Positions 20,226-32,017 of a DNA stretch of 64,000 bases are shown piece by piece. The DNA is from Novakomyces olei (lineage: Eukaryota; Ascomycota; Novakomycetes; Novakomycetales; Novakomycetaceae). Each line of letters opens with the position of its first letter. The stretch's first letter is position 1. The notes beneath the pieces are model-generated. The model saw nothing but the letters and a program-made list of their open reading frames with translations. It searched no databases and was not told the DNA's origin. The DNA lies in assembly GCA_016906335.1 (NCBI GenBank), contig JADEYG010000001.1, positions 620,001-684,000 of the forward strand, given 5' to 3'. The translations under genes and the position numbers were made by a program.

Positions 20226-21553
20226 CAATTTCAGCCGGGAATCTATGCTTTGACAAGATTGCTGAATTTGCGAGTCGTTGACGAGTGGGATTTAATTTTT
20301 ATTTATTCTGTGCTCTACTAGAATATTATATTTCAAAAATTATTGCAGTAGAAAACGATATATTATTTCAGAATATACGATATATTATTTCAGAAGTGAT
20401 ATATTATTGCAGTATAGAACGATATATTATCACTGCAGCATCTTTTTCATAGTCGGCAGCAGCAGCGGTAATTTGAGGAATAATTAATCAAACCGTATTC
20501 ATCACGATGATTATCGATCGCAAAATCGCCATACACACCCGTCCTCGCGATGGGCTTAGTATACACAAACATCATTCACGGAAAAACATTAATCATAAAT
20601 ATCTATAAATGTTTATAAATTTTGCAATATTTAGTTTACATTATCAGGTTTAGTTCAATGATTGGGTCAATAAATTTATTTATAACAATATTAAATTTAA
20701 GATCATTTGGTTTGCCGATTTGCACACGACTACCAAGTAACGTTACCGGCAGCGACATTGTGCGCTCGCATTTACTCGCGCAGGGCCCATGTAATCTTAA
20801 CCGCAGAATGTGAGTGTGCTACTTCCGCGCATCGCCAAGTAAGCTAGAGCGCAGTCTGAGAGGTAAAAGACCGGACCGGAAATATATATAATTGTCAAGT
20901 CACTCGTCACTGTTGGCCTTTTGCAACGAAACAGAGCAATCGCGGCCACAGCAATCGAGGCGAATTTCGTACAGTGAGAGCCAAGTCATTTTTGTAGGGT
21001 TTCTGGCAGTTTAGGGTTTTTTGATTTCTTGTGCTGTTGTTGGCAGCAGCAGTGTGTAATTTGCCTCGCAAACAGCACTCGGCGCCGCGACAAGTGGCAG
21101 ACAGTACGCGGCAGAGTCTCGTACAGATCCTTCTGCAAACTTGGAGCTAATAATTGCCACTTTTCCTCAGCTGATCGCGTCAAAAGTATATGGAAAGTGA
21201 CTGCCTCCGCCGAGTCTACCACAAAGTCGCCGCGCTCTAAAGGAATCGGCTTGTGAGATTGACGTGTTGCAGAGCCGTCCCGTCTTGTCCAGTCTTGTCT
21301 TGATTACCATTTCTGCCATTTGGGTGGTACGTCATTTTTACGTGTTTGTCTGGCTCTTCTCGGTGGCCTGTCTACCGTCTGCGTAGCCTGTTTGCCTTTT
21401 GATTATTTTGGCTTTCGTTTCTTTTCTTGCAACCTATCCCGTCCCCAGTCGCGTACTCGTTTCCAGTTTATTTTTATTTTTATTCTTAATTGGTCCACGA
21501 CACTTGGATTTTGCGGCCAAATTGGGGGAGAAGTATAGAGCTACGTGTCTGCA
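20226..21553. promoter_or_regulatory. Divergent NOP12 / Dep1-like intergenic region
   Basis: The two genes point away from each other across 1.3 kb. At about 20356-20437 four imperfect copies of a motif reading CGATATATTATTTCAG occur. The right part (about 20880-21540), ahead of the Dep1-like start, is GC-richer with pyrimidine runs, like a long 5' UTR. No further gene is convincing. Confidence 0.55.
20356..20437. repeat. Four-copy GATATATTATT-CAG repeat upstream of NOP12
   Basis: Units at about 20356, 20377, 20398 and 20420 share GATATATTAT followed by CAG after one to six bases. Spacing is about 20-22 bp, close to two helical turns. Confidence 0.7.
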
Positions 21554-23603
21554 ATGGCTTCGGGTTCGTCGCGAAGGCGACGGAATATGGCGGCGGCCAA
21601 CGCTTTGAGAAACGGCAGAGCCCCTCAGCAGGAGGACTCTCGTTTTACCGCTCAGAGTTTTGCAGCGAAGCACAATGGCTACAGCTCCACGGCCGGCAGC
21701 GGGGTTGATAGCGTCGGGGAAAGTGGAACTGAATCTGTTGATCGGAACCTGGACAGCGATGGCTTGTCCACTCTTTCAGACGTGGACGATTCCGAGGCAG
21801 AAACAGAGAGATTGGCTCGATCACAGGACGCAAATTTCAATGCAGAGAGCAATTCATTGCCGTCTTCTCCTGTAGCAGCAGTCGCACCTGGAAGAAAACG
21901 TAAATTGAGCTCCTCGAGTACCGGAGAGGCAAGTGCTTCTAAACTACATCGACCCTTGAGAAACGGGGTTGCCGGCCGACGTTCAGTCACGGCAGATATG
22001 GGACAGGTAAAGCAGGAGGCTTCGTACCTTGAAGAGGATCAGAATATCCAGGAGGATACGGAGAATATGAGGGAAAAGGAGCAGTCAGCCCTTGGCGTGG
22101 CCTTGCAGTTTGCTGAGCAAGACCGGCTTCAGGGTCAAAGCCTAAGCACACGAAATGATGGCGATGAGCAATTTGAAGCGGGCGAGAATGAGCAAGGAGG
22201 ACGAGATAAAGGTGGGAAACAACACGATGAGAATGAGCCTGACGAGGAATTGAAGAGCAAGGATCAAAGTGGAAACGAAAACGGAGACGAGTCCAATGAG
22301 GGTCCGCCGACTAACGATCAAGAAGCGTCGGAACAAGTTTCTGAAGGAGATTTGGCTGAAAAGGAAGAAGCCGAAGCCAATGGAGAAGAATCCGAGTCGG
22401 CGGCATCTGGAGAAGGAGGAAAAAAGGAAGAAGAGGAAGAGGCTGAAGCTGACGATGCTGAGGCTGAAGCTGAAGAAGCTGACGAAGCTGAAGCTGAAGA
22501 AGCTGTTGAAGAAGCTGCAGAGGACGAGGCTGAAGACGAAGCAGAGGAAGAAGAGGAATTGGCTGCTGAACAAAGCGATGAGGGAGAAGGCAATGTACAT
22601 GAAAGTAAGTCTCTAGATTAGCTTATATTTCGTCGACACTGACTGTAAAGATGACGAGGAGAAAGTTTTGCGCAAAGAAGCGATGGAGTCAATTACAGAA
22701 ATTGAGATTGGGTTTGCTCGTCTCCGCGATAAACTGTTTAGCGAAAAGTCGGAAGAATTGGAACGCGAATCGCAAATGATACAAAAAGGCACACATCCTG
22801 AATTGCGCAGTTTGATGGAAAAAATTACAGAACAAAAACAGAAGCGTGTCGAGTTTGCTGAGCGAATGCGTCGATTACGTGAGCAGGAAGTACGCGAGCG
22901 GCATTTTGCGGTTCGCTACCAGCTTCATTATCAGTTACTGGTAAGGTTTTCCTATAGTCTTTTTATACAGAGATGGCTAGTGTAAAGGTCAGAGTTTATC
23001 AGATGTTGGTCCGATCGCTCAGTCTTTCTCCTGTTCCGTGTCCAGTTCATATACTAATCCCAGTTTGACAAGCGCCAGCTGCGTAAAGAGCTCCTTGAGC
23101 GTGTAAGCCGCCGGTGGTTCCAGCTGCACCGTGAACGGCGCAAGCTCGATATGACGGTCCCCGAGTTTGGGTACACTGTGCCCCTCAGGCGCTCTGTGCA
23201 ATTACGAGACCGCCGGCGGGTTGAGTATGAGGTTGCATTGCTATCTGGAATAAAAGCCTTTATTGGTTTTCCAGCAGCACCGGATATCCCACAGGCAACA
23301 GAGGACGAAATGCAGAATGATTTGGCGGCAATGGGCATTCTGAACGCTAAACAACGTAAATCCAAACCTGCTCAAGAAGAAGATTTAGGGCAGCAGCAAC
23401 TGGAGCCTGAGAAACAGCAGTATATGCAATCAGTCCCAGACCAATTAATGGCAGCAAGCTCGTTTCCGACGGGCAACAATAACCCAACTGCGCCCTTCCC
23501 AAAACTGTCAAAGCTCAGTGTTTACGGCGACTATGGCCATCAAGCAATGCAGCCCAGGCAGGTTGAAGTTATGGGCGGTGATTTGTCGGGCGGGTTTGCA
23601 TAG
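21554..23603 (+). CDS. Rpd3L histone deacetylase subunit, Dep1/Sds3 family
   Basis: Sds3-like proteins (yeast Sds3 and Dep1, animal SUDS3 and BRMS1) are structural subunits of the Rpd3L/Sin3 deacetylase complex. Exons 21554-22604, 22651-22940 and 23064-23603 join in phase to 626 residues. The first about 350 residues are low complexity. An Asp/Ser stretch and a basic GRKRKLSSSS motif precede a very acidic Glu/Ala run. The Sds3 domain begins at the exon 2 join: VLRKEAMESITEIEIGFARL, RDKLFSEKSEELERES and GTHPELRSLMEKI, then ERHFAVRYQLHYQLL. Exon 3 has FDKRQLRKELLERVSRRW. The acidic N terminus favours Dep1 over Sds3, but the choice is not certain. The last intron has TACTAAT ten bases before its acceptor. 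The ATG at 21554 is the first usable one. Confidence 0.82.
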
Positions 23604-24313
23604 ATTGTCTTTTTAAGGTTTTGGATTAGGGATGCGTAAGGGCATAATTGATTTATTGTTTAAATGATACGGCCAGAGTGAGTGCTGTATACCCGTCCGA
23701 TCATTCTGCTCGTGATGTCTGTAGGCTACAGTGATATTATTTTTGATGTTTTACCCTCTATTTACTGCTATAATTATTGATATAATTCTTTATTTTTGAT
23801 ATAACCCTATATTAATTCCCTATTTATTGCTATAATTCCCTAATTATTGCTATAATTCCCTAATTATTGCTATAATTCCCTATTTATTGCTATAATTCCC
23901 TAATTATTGCTATAATTCCCTAATTATTGCTATAATTCCCTATATATTGCTATAATACTTTTTTTTTTTTTTTTTTTCAATATTTTTTTCTTATAATATA
24001 ATTATTATAATATAATATTTATAATAATACGACAAAGCATGAAAATTACAGTACGACCGTATGTGCAACAGCCATATTTCCATAAATAATTAAAGTGTTG
24101 GAGAATAAAGCAGATTAAACATTGACTGGATTTTCAATAAAAAGGCAGAGAAAGGCAGTTGACTGTCCATTAAAAGACAGTGCACACTATATCAAGTGAG
24201 TGTGATCGTCACTTGTAAAGCAGAGTAGTTTCGTGTACTTTATACTTTGCGTCTGCACTAAAGACTATAATAGCCACAGATTTCGTGGCACCAAGTGCCA
24301 CGGTCTTTTTGGT
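23604..24313. other. Intergenic region with repeats
   Basis: It holds the 20-bp tandem array and then A/T-rich unique DNA. No ORF looks coding. The promoter of the small gene at 24314 should lie in 23990-24313. Confidence 0.5.
23821..23960 (+). repeat. 20-bp tandem repeat with 60-bp higher-order pattern
   Basis: Seven exact-length 20-bp units share ATTGCTATAATTCCC. Their first bases vary in the order TATTT, TAATT, TAATT, TATTT, TAATT, TAATT, TATAT, an A-B-B pattern with 60-bp period. More degenerate units extend left to about 23757, and a poly-T run follows at 23961. Confidence 0.93.
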
Positions 24314-24686
24314 ATGGCGGACAAGGACAAAGGTGAAGCACAAACTCAGCAGCGCAATGAAATCGTCCAGCGTCTCGGCGGGCCTCGGCGCGCTATGCCG
24401 TACGATCGAGTGCCGAATGCTCCGTGGAAGTATAATCTACGGACGCGGCCAACTCAGTTCTCGAGACGCGTGGGAGGATCTGCTCGTCTGGCAGTAGCAG
24501 GTAAGTTTACGTCTACTAAATAATCGTGTTTTTGCGCAACACTAACGTCTAGTCACTACAGCCTATATGGTACTGTTTATGGACACGGGTGGTGGGCCGT
24601 CGGTGTTTGATCCTATTCGCGGATTCGTATTTGGCCAAGTGGATCAATTGAAGGAGTCAATCATTGAAAAGGGACGGCAGCAGTAG
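24314..24686 (+). CDS. Small single-helix protein of unknown function (two exons)
   Basis: I do not recognise it. Exon 1 (24314-24500) encodes MADKDKGEAQTQQRNEI, then PYDRVPNAPWKYNLRTRPTQ. A GTAAGT donor ends it. Exon 2 (24562-24686) adds AYMVLFMDTGGGPSVFDPI and GFVFGQVDQLKESIIEKG. The total is 103 residues. The join makes a short hydrophobic helix, about ARLAVAAYMVLFM, so a small single-pass membrane protein is possible. The size and basic N-terminal half recall accessory subunits of organelle complexes, but I cannot assign one. Two acceptors 9 nt apart (AG at 24552 and 24561) both keep frame, differing by three residues. Clean splice sites and preserved phase support a real gene. Confidence 0.6.
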
Positions 24687-25330
24687 GATTACTGATTCAG
24701 TAGTGGGGATGCTTTGTTATATACGCCGACAAACTGAGGCTCGATCGGAGTTTGGACTGTATATAAAGTCAAGTGCTGCGAGTCTTGTCCGCTTTATCTG
24801 GAGGTTTGTCGATCTGCAAATCTTGCGCTGGCGCGGATACTCTATACGTTTACGTCTGTCCGGTTTGGGCAAAAGATTCTTTTTGATTCTTTCTGATGCT
24901 TGCGTCCCTTTACCAATCGGCACTTGTGCCTATTGAACGCCGAAACCTATGTCAATAGAGCCGGAGACGATGAGATGGATGGTGTTGTTAATCAGTCAAG
25001 GCTGATAAACGGCTTTAATTGATATCTCTATGGGCTCTGCATGGCACAACGCTTTACTCGTGATGACTGCATTCTGAAATGCATTGCAGTTGGGACTGTA
25101 ATGCAGCCAATCCCGCGTCGTTTCACACGGCACGGAAATGTCTATCGTACATTTTCTTGGACACTAGAGACTTTGGCTGGGATGTCTGACTGTATAGTGA
25201 TTGTGTAGTATGAATTAGCGTCTTTGTGTATATTGTAGATGTTTAATCTACTGAACGGTTATGATAGTGTTTAATCGCTGGTCGCTACTAGAGACTGTAT
25301 ATTGCTTTTTTTATTTATTATTTATTATTT

Positions 25331-25402
<72 letters not shown>

Positions 25403-25523
25403 TTCAATTCTCTTATTTTTCCATGTTGGGATTTCACTTTAAACTCAACAATTCCACCATAGTATATCAACCAACTATCGGAGCATTTAATTTACCATTT
25501 TCCAACGATCAGCGATGCGCTGA
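24687..25523. other. Intergenic region with (TTTA)n
   Basis: No supported gene. A tetranucleotide run (TTTA)n occupies about 25310-25403. The right end is the CUE2-like promoter. Confidence 0.5.
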
Positions 25524-27106
25524 ATGCCTATCGACGGAGCGCTAGACACAGCGCAATTTGAGGTAACACTCTGCCTTATCGATATAGCTGACGTCAGTCT
25601 AAATTTGCCCGACTTGATCCGGCACTTATCGCGGCCGTCGTCAATGACGTCGGAGACGAAGAGAAGGCGACCGAGCTTTTACTCGCTTTGAACAATGAAA
25701 CAGACGACGCAGCAGTTCAGAGCGAGCGCGATTCAGAACGAGCGCTTCTAACTTCACTGCAAGAGTCTGAGCAGATTTACAAGCAGGCAGAGCCCAATGA
25801 CAATGGCGAGTCATTATTTGCCGACGCTGGGGACGATATTAATTTCCTTAAAGTCGCCTTCCCCACGCTGGCCAGGCACCGACTCGAGTCTGCGCTGGCC
25901 AAAAATGGGGGCAATGTGGAGGCCAGTGTAGACGATCTACTGAGTTTCCAAGTTATACACAGCGAGCGTAGAGCAAACAGCGAGGGAGCAGTAGACGCCT
26001 TTTTCATAGACAATGGCAATTATGTCAATTCGGGTCCGGGATCCGGTCGGAGACGGCCCGATAGCCGCCGTCGTCAGCGCAGGAAAAATGATAAAATTAG
26101 CGGGGCTGGAGGAGAGTATGCAGACGATGGATTTGGCTCTGCTCCGTCTTCGCAATGGGATCAAATGGCAGTGTTGTGTGATACTTTAGCCGAATGGTTC
26201 GGCCTTCCGGCTGCTAAAGTACAGTCTGCGTACCATGAACACGGAGGCAATTTGGCGGGTATGGTTAATGGGCTGGTTAGGCGTGTTTCAGTGCCGGCAG
26301 AAGCGCTGCACGACTTTCGCAGCCGGCCGGACTATGCCTCGTTTATGGATCAATTACAGAAATGTGCAGTCAATGTGGAAGAAGAATCTTTGGAAAAGAT
26401 TGGTGCCCTGAGCCACGGCGAAATTGACCGGGCACGGTTCATTGCCCGGTTAATGCCGAGCCTGGCGCAGTTGATGCGGCAAGACGCAGAGTGCCAAAAC
26501 AATGAAAAAATTAACTCTAAACCCATAACTAACCCTAACCCTAATTCAAATATTGATGTCAACCCTAATATTACGAATAGTGCTAGTTCTTCCGGTGGCC
26601 ACGCGTCAGTACAAAAGGCTTCAGTCATGCGTGAGCTTGCACAAGACTATCGAGCACGGAGGGACATGGCCTACCGTAAAGCAGCTGCTGCCTTTCGTAC
26701 GCGCGAAGGGGGCGGAGCAATTGCTGCAGTTTATGCGCAACAGGGCCATGATTTAGATTTACGGATGAGACGATGGGACCAGCTGGCTGCACAGGCTTCT
26801 GCACTAAACAGTAGCTGGGTCCTCTCTAATGTTTATCATGTAGATTTACACGGGTTTACAGTCAAAGAAGCTTTGGCAATTGCGCGAGAGAAGCTTTCGG
26901 CCTGGTGGGCTCGAGAAATGATTCACACTGATCCAGGGACCAAACAGGCCGTAAAGCCTCTAGTCATTGTCACGGGACGTGGTAGTAATAGTGCTAATGG
27001 CATTGCTAAACTCGAGCCGGCAATAGCCCGGCTTTTAGCCCAGCAACACTGGCTGCATACTCACGGTAATGGTGCTTTTACAGTCACGGGGTTGGGCAAT
27101 GGTTGA
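25524..27106 (+). CDS. CUE2: CUE-domain and Smr-domain protein, Cue2-like mRNA endonuclease
   Basis: Yeast Cue2 is the Smr endonuclease that cuts mRNA at stalled or collided ribosomes in no-go decay; its CUE domains bind ubiquitin. Exon 1 (25524-25562) gives MPIDGALDTAQFE. A 35-nt intron separates exon 2 (25598-27106), for 515 residues in total. CUE-like helical units are LDPALIAAVVNDVGDEEKA, NFLKVAFPTLARHRLESAL and a third UBA-like unit near LAEWFGLPAAKVQSAYHEHG. A DUF1771 helix pair follows (RELAQDYRARRDMAYRKAA). The Smr domain has VDLHGFTVKEAL, with the DLHG motif, and VTGRGSNSANGIAKLEPAI. The usual G-x-G-x-H-S loop reads GRGSNS, with Asn at the usual His position. Domain order matches Cue2. 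A CTAACCC-type tract encodes TNPNPN in the linker. Confidence 0.85.
26529..26544 (+). repeat. Telomere-like CTAACCCTAACCCTAA tract inside the CUE2-like gene
   Basis: Sixteen bases of CCCTAA-type repeat lie in frame and encode a T-N-P-N-P-N stretch in the Asn-rich linker before DUF1771. Confidence 0.85.
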
Positions 27107-27218
27107 TTGGACGTGTAGCATTGTACATATGTTTTGTATTTTAATAAGATTTGTTTATATTACTATTGTAAGATTTCTAATATTGTAATGTTGTTGAACA
27201 TTTATTGATTTTATTAAT

Positions 27219-27249
<31 letters not shown>

Positions 27250-27367
27250 TTTCATATTTTCGTATTTACTATATATATCACTAGTACATCTCAACGCCAA
27301 AGCAAACAACTTTAATGTATATACCAAGCGCTAACTGAAACATCCCAAAATCTTAATCTTTATCTCA

Positions 27368-30300
27368 TCAAGGATTGGCAAGTCGCCCTGTTTGCATAGA
27401 GTATGCTTGCACCAAAATGTGTACGTCTCTCAGCACAATATGGCAAACGGTCTGTGAGAAGAAATTGGCGGCAAAGCTCATAAAGTTTTCTATACGAAAC
27501 TGCAGCTGAGCATTGATTTCGGTATCCCTGTCAACCTGCGTAGCAATTGCCTCCATTACTTGTGCACTAACAAAAAGCTGCTCTATCGCAGCCGGGTATG
27601 ATAGACGCGCCTGCGCGTCTGTTCCAGCTAGTAATCCAGCGTGCAGAGAACGTAGACGCTGTGGGCTGCTGTTAATGTATTGCGGATTTAACCCTTCTCC
27701 ACTATAGTTTTGATGCTGACTGGAAAAGGCATTATTGCCATGGCCATTGTTGCCACGTCGGCCGAGTCCCTTGAGCAGAAATTTCTTAAAGAACCCGTCG
27801 CCACGAGTGTTGTTGGTATTGTTATTAGTACTGCTGTAATTGTTATAATTATAATGAGCAGAATTAGCGGCAAGGCTGCCAGTATCATTCGGTCCTAGAG
27901 GACTGGTATGAATAGAAGAATCGCTGCTTTTTCTGCCTCTCGCAGTCGCCAGCTGCGACCAGGACTGCAGTTTCAGTTTACGCAAAAGTCTTTGCGAGAC
28001 TGTTTCCATTTTATGTCCAAACTCCTCCAGTTTACTGTGCAAGTCACGTAAATCTCCACGTGAGTAAGCAGTAATAATGTTCAGTGCACTGGTGAGTGTG
28101 TGAAAGGCTTCTACTTTTGCCTCCAAATCGTTCAGAGTAGAGGAACAAAGGCTCCATGCTTCAGACGGCAGGAAAAGCCGGCGAGTTAGATAAGCTCCAC
28201 GCAGGGCCCCGGGAGTGTTTGCCGTTGCAGCTGCCACGGATCCTGGGTGCATTGATTTAAGGATTAAGCGCATAAACTGGTAAACCCTGACCGACGGGTC
28301 CGAGGCAGCTGTGGCGAGAGCAGAGGCAGACTTCTCCTGAATAAAAGAGCCCGAGAAAGGTGGGGGTTCAGCGAAAAAGTCGTACTGGTCTGCCGGGTAA
28401 AAGTTGCCCAACCCGTCGAACAATGTACTGCCATCGGACGAAGTGGTAGTATAACTCGCGTCCCGCGTCAGTGTATACTCTTCCGAGGCAAATCGGCTTC
28501 TTTGTCCGGGCGAACCAGTCGCAGAGCCATTAACAGAGGCAAAACAAGGCGGTGTTCGTAATGCAAAGGAGGGGGACGCTGTAGCGAGAGACACAATGGA
28601 ATTGCGAACCTGTCGTTGTGGTGTTTGTAACGGGTTCGAATCCGGCTTTTGTTCCGGATTTCTCTCCGCGATCGCGGCTGCTGTTGCCGGTCTCCAGTCC
28701 GGATGGGAGTTGCGATCGGATCTGCCTTCCGGTGTGGTGTATACGCTTTTTATGTGTGCATTACTTTCATTTTGCCTGTCAAACACTGTACTCTCTCCTC
28801 GGGCTTTACTCCGGGGCGAGGGCGAAGGCGGATCGCCTTCCGACCCGGAAGGAAGAGCCGGTGGAAGTGTCGATGGAGGCGCTCGTGATCCCTTTCCACG
28901 CATTGGCGACTTTGCGCCTGCTATTACTTGAGCAGGCTCCTGGCCAAAGGCAAGTTGGGCGTTTTTGGCGGCCATTTCTTGCTCCCTCGTCAGCTCTTCT
29001 TTCCAGTCAAAAAGAGACGCCGAAGGTGATCCCGTTAAGAGGCCCATACTCGTTTGCGGCCGAGGTGGTGGCGGTACTCGTAATGTGTCCAGTTTGCTTG
29101 GGCGTTGAGACGTTGCAACATTCGCGTCTGTAGAAGCCAAACTGCCCGACCGCTCGTGCCTTGAACCAAGACTCGTAGCCCGTCCAGCCTCAATGCCGGG
29201 CTGTAAACTGCCGTCCAAATTGCTATCACTCCGGTAGCCTTTCAGTAATTCGATGCGATCAGCATAAGTCTTGTACTGCGTCGGGTTAGAGCCGTTACAG
29301 ATGGCAAAGACGTTGGCGTTATGTGATAAACCGGAAACGTTTGGAACAAGAAAGAAAAGACAAAAGAATGCCAAAGCAAAACCACAAGCACAAGCACAAA
29401 AGAAATGAAATGAAGCGAGAACGGCAATACAAAAAAATGAAGGAGAGAAGAAGCAATAAAGGTTCGAAAAAAGACAGTTATCCAGCAATGGAGAAAGAAG
29501 AAATTAATGCTCGAACCAAACAAAAAGTGTAAAAGACACAGCGGATTGCAGAGTGTTATTGAACAGACAAAAACAACAATCGAGCAAAGGTTGACGGAAA
29601 AATAAATCGAACAGAATAGGCAGAGTAAATCCAAAAATTAAACTGTAAATTACATATAACGCTGAATCAAATTGAAAATGAACGACTCTTGCACCTACGA
29701 TCTTATGTATTTTCAATCTGTCCTCATTTTCGGCTGCGTTGGTGGCAATATCAAAGAGCAGTGCACACGCTTCTTCATACTGAACGGTAGCTAAAGTCGT
29801 CAGTTCTCGCCTTTGCAAAAGACAATGAAATAGCACGTGAATCGAGATAAATGTACAAGTAACATTAAAGCAAACTTAACCATAATGGTCGGTTTGCAAA
29901 ACCAATAAAGCTCGAATCTAAAAAAATAACAACAAGTAACATTGCATGCAATTTTGTAAAAACAAAGTAATACTGTAACAATATAAGCCGTTAACCGCAA
30001 TATACGCCAAAAGGGGTATACACAAGCACGGCAATAATAATAATAATGTAATAATAATGATTATAATAATAATAATGATTATAATAATAATAATGATTAT
30101 AATAATAATTATTATTATTACTATAACCGACGCCAAACAGGGGCAAAGTATTTGAGGTTCGATCGTTTACAAAACAGGTAAACGGCAAAGATACAGAGTG
30201 TGTTGAAAATAGAAAATCAAGCATTAAACGAACAGAACCCGCAAATGTTTCAAACTCCGTGTAAAGAGGCAAACAACACGCTGACGCGCTAAACTGTGAA

Positions 30301-30866
30301 CGACGGCAAGAGTCGTAATAACTGCAAATATACACAAGTAATGCAACTGGAAACTTTAGAGCCCGGGCTCGACAAAAACCAGTAAGGAAAAAGAACAAGT
30401 AACACAATGCACGCATGAAATTAAAAAGTGAGACATTTCGTACCGGCATTAAATTGATTAGCGGAGTCCAGGGCGACAGCAAAGCGCGCTTTACGAAGAG
30501 CCATTGTAAGCTTCTAGAGTTAGTATGAATAGTAAAAGCAGCCCAAATGATGTATAATTGACTAAATAATCAGTGCATAGATCATTGTTGCGATCTAGTG
30601 TAGATAGCGATCGTGATAGTGGTGGGGACCGAACGTTGATACTGGAGAAAACTTACCAAATCGCGGTAATTAGACTTCTTCTCAGTCGGCGCTCGAGACG
30701 ATTCATCGTGTTGAGCCTCTTCTTCAATGTCCATCAATGCGGGTTTGTCATGGTCGACGATATCATTCAGTGCGATTTGAGCATGTGAGCGCCTTAGAGG
30801 CGATATAAGGTTCGGCTGAGTAACAGTACACTCGGCCAGCGAGCCGTTGGCCACAGATGCTGCCAT
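27368..30866 (-). CDS. MIT-domain protein (endosomal/ESCRT-linked, fungal type)
   Basis: MIT domains bind ESCRT-III tails, so a role in endosomal sorting is inferred. Four exons join in phase: 30866-30657, 30513-30444, 29805-29699 and 29275-27368, total 764 residues. Exon 1 gives a 70-residue N terminus from MAASVANGSL to SNYRDL. The MIT three-helix bundle is built across three exons: LRKARFAVALDSANQFNA, TVQYEEACALLFDIA, then YKTYADRIELLKGY. A long Ser/Pro-rich linker with PPPPRP follows. The C-terminal half is helical (YQFMRLILKSMHPG, RGAYLTRRLFLPSEAW, FFKKFLLKGLGRR) and ends in QVMEAIATQVDRDTEINAQL. An in-frame stop just upstream fixes the ATG at 30866. The first intron ends with a perfect TACTAAC then TCTAG. 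Intron 2 is about 640 nt and carries an AAT-type array. Confidence 0.82.
30030..30122. repeat. ATA/AAT-type array in the MIT gene's second intron
   Basis: Repeats of an 18-bp unit reading AATGATTATAATAATAAT, then plain ATT triplets, lie inside the intron 30443-29806. Confidence 0.85.
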
Positions 30867-32017
30867 CAAAGCGTAATCTTATCGGCCGCCGCCGTTGTTG
30901 CCGTTGATCCAGATTTGCTCGCAGTCCGCGACGCTGAATGCCGAGCAGTCTTGAGCCTGTATAGACCACAATCTCTGGTGCTGTTGGAAAATTAGTAATA
31001 ATTATACTTTGGTAGTGATTAAAGAAAAATAATAGATGCAGGTCTTACGGGAAGCCAGCAAACTAAACCCTAAATTTGTCCATCAGAGGAATAGACTTGT
31101 TTCGGATTTCAAGTATTTGTCGGTTAACAAGTAACTGTTCCTGCAATCACATAATGCTGCTTCGTGAACCGTTTCTTTGCCGGTTTATAGTAAGTAGCGA
31201 TACTGAGCCGTACAAATCTACTTAGAGCTAAAATGAAAAAAGCAGATATTAGAAAGGTGAAAGCCGCGCCCGTTCATTAATGAAATGGAAGTACTATAAT
31301 GATGGCGCACGAGACAGTGTGTCTATTTGGAATCAAAATTGAGCCACAAACCGTCAAATTTCTAAATAAACAACATTACCTGAGGAGGCGGAGACGTTAT
31401 ATAAGTATAAATAAGATTAGTAAGTCGGTTAAATTGGGCTAAAGTAACGCTGCGTGCCGCACCGGGAGTCCGGTTGGGGTGCAGTAAACGAAAAAGTTTG
31501 AAAGATTAGCGGACTAGTTTGCGCGAAATCCTTTCATACTACTATAGAATTTGGAGTCGCCGAGACGACGGCAATTAAGACTTTAGTGATAGTGGGGACA
31601 TACGAAAAATCAGCCCTGTCAGCAATGCTCGGGAGTCTATATACTGATATACGCACTCAAAGAGCTTTGGAATTGTATTCAATTATAAGAAGCGCGGTGT
31701 GGTGCATGACGCGATCACATCGTGCCTTTAAAACAAAATATGAAAAGCAACAAATAATTTGAAGATCTTAAGATTAAACCTCAAATAAAAGAGTAAGCAA
31801 ATTGGAAGAAGGGTGATTAAAAGAGCGACTAGAAGTTTTAAGTTGTAAAGTAAAATGAACAAATGATTTAATCATTTGGAAGCCCGTTCGGTACGAAAAA
31901 GTTGGAAAATGGGAAGGTTAAAGCATCAAAGTGTCCTTCACCACCTATCTGTTAGCCTTGAAACCAGTTAATTTCTCCGCGTCCAACGATCGTTAGGCTT
32001 CATCGGAGACTCTTCAA
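30867..32017. promoter_or_regulatory. Promoter region of the MIT-domain gene
   Basis: 1.15 kb without a gene-like ORF, between the 3' end of the secreted-protein gene and the MIT gene start, both on the minus strand. I see no RNA gene or repeat here. Confidence 0.5.

Noticed and set aside
22142-22600. Long minus-strand ORFs opposite the Dep1-like gene
   Set aside because: Shadows of the Glu/Ala-rich coding repeat on the plus strand.
28560-28650. tRNA-like B box GGTTCGAATCC on the plus strand
   Set aside because: No A box or acceptor-stem pairing around it. It lies inside the coding exon of the MIT-domain gene on the other strand.
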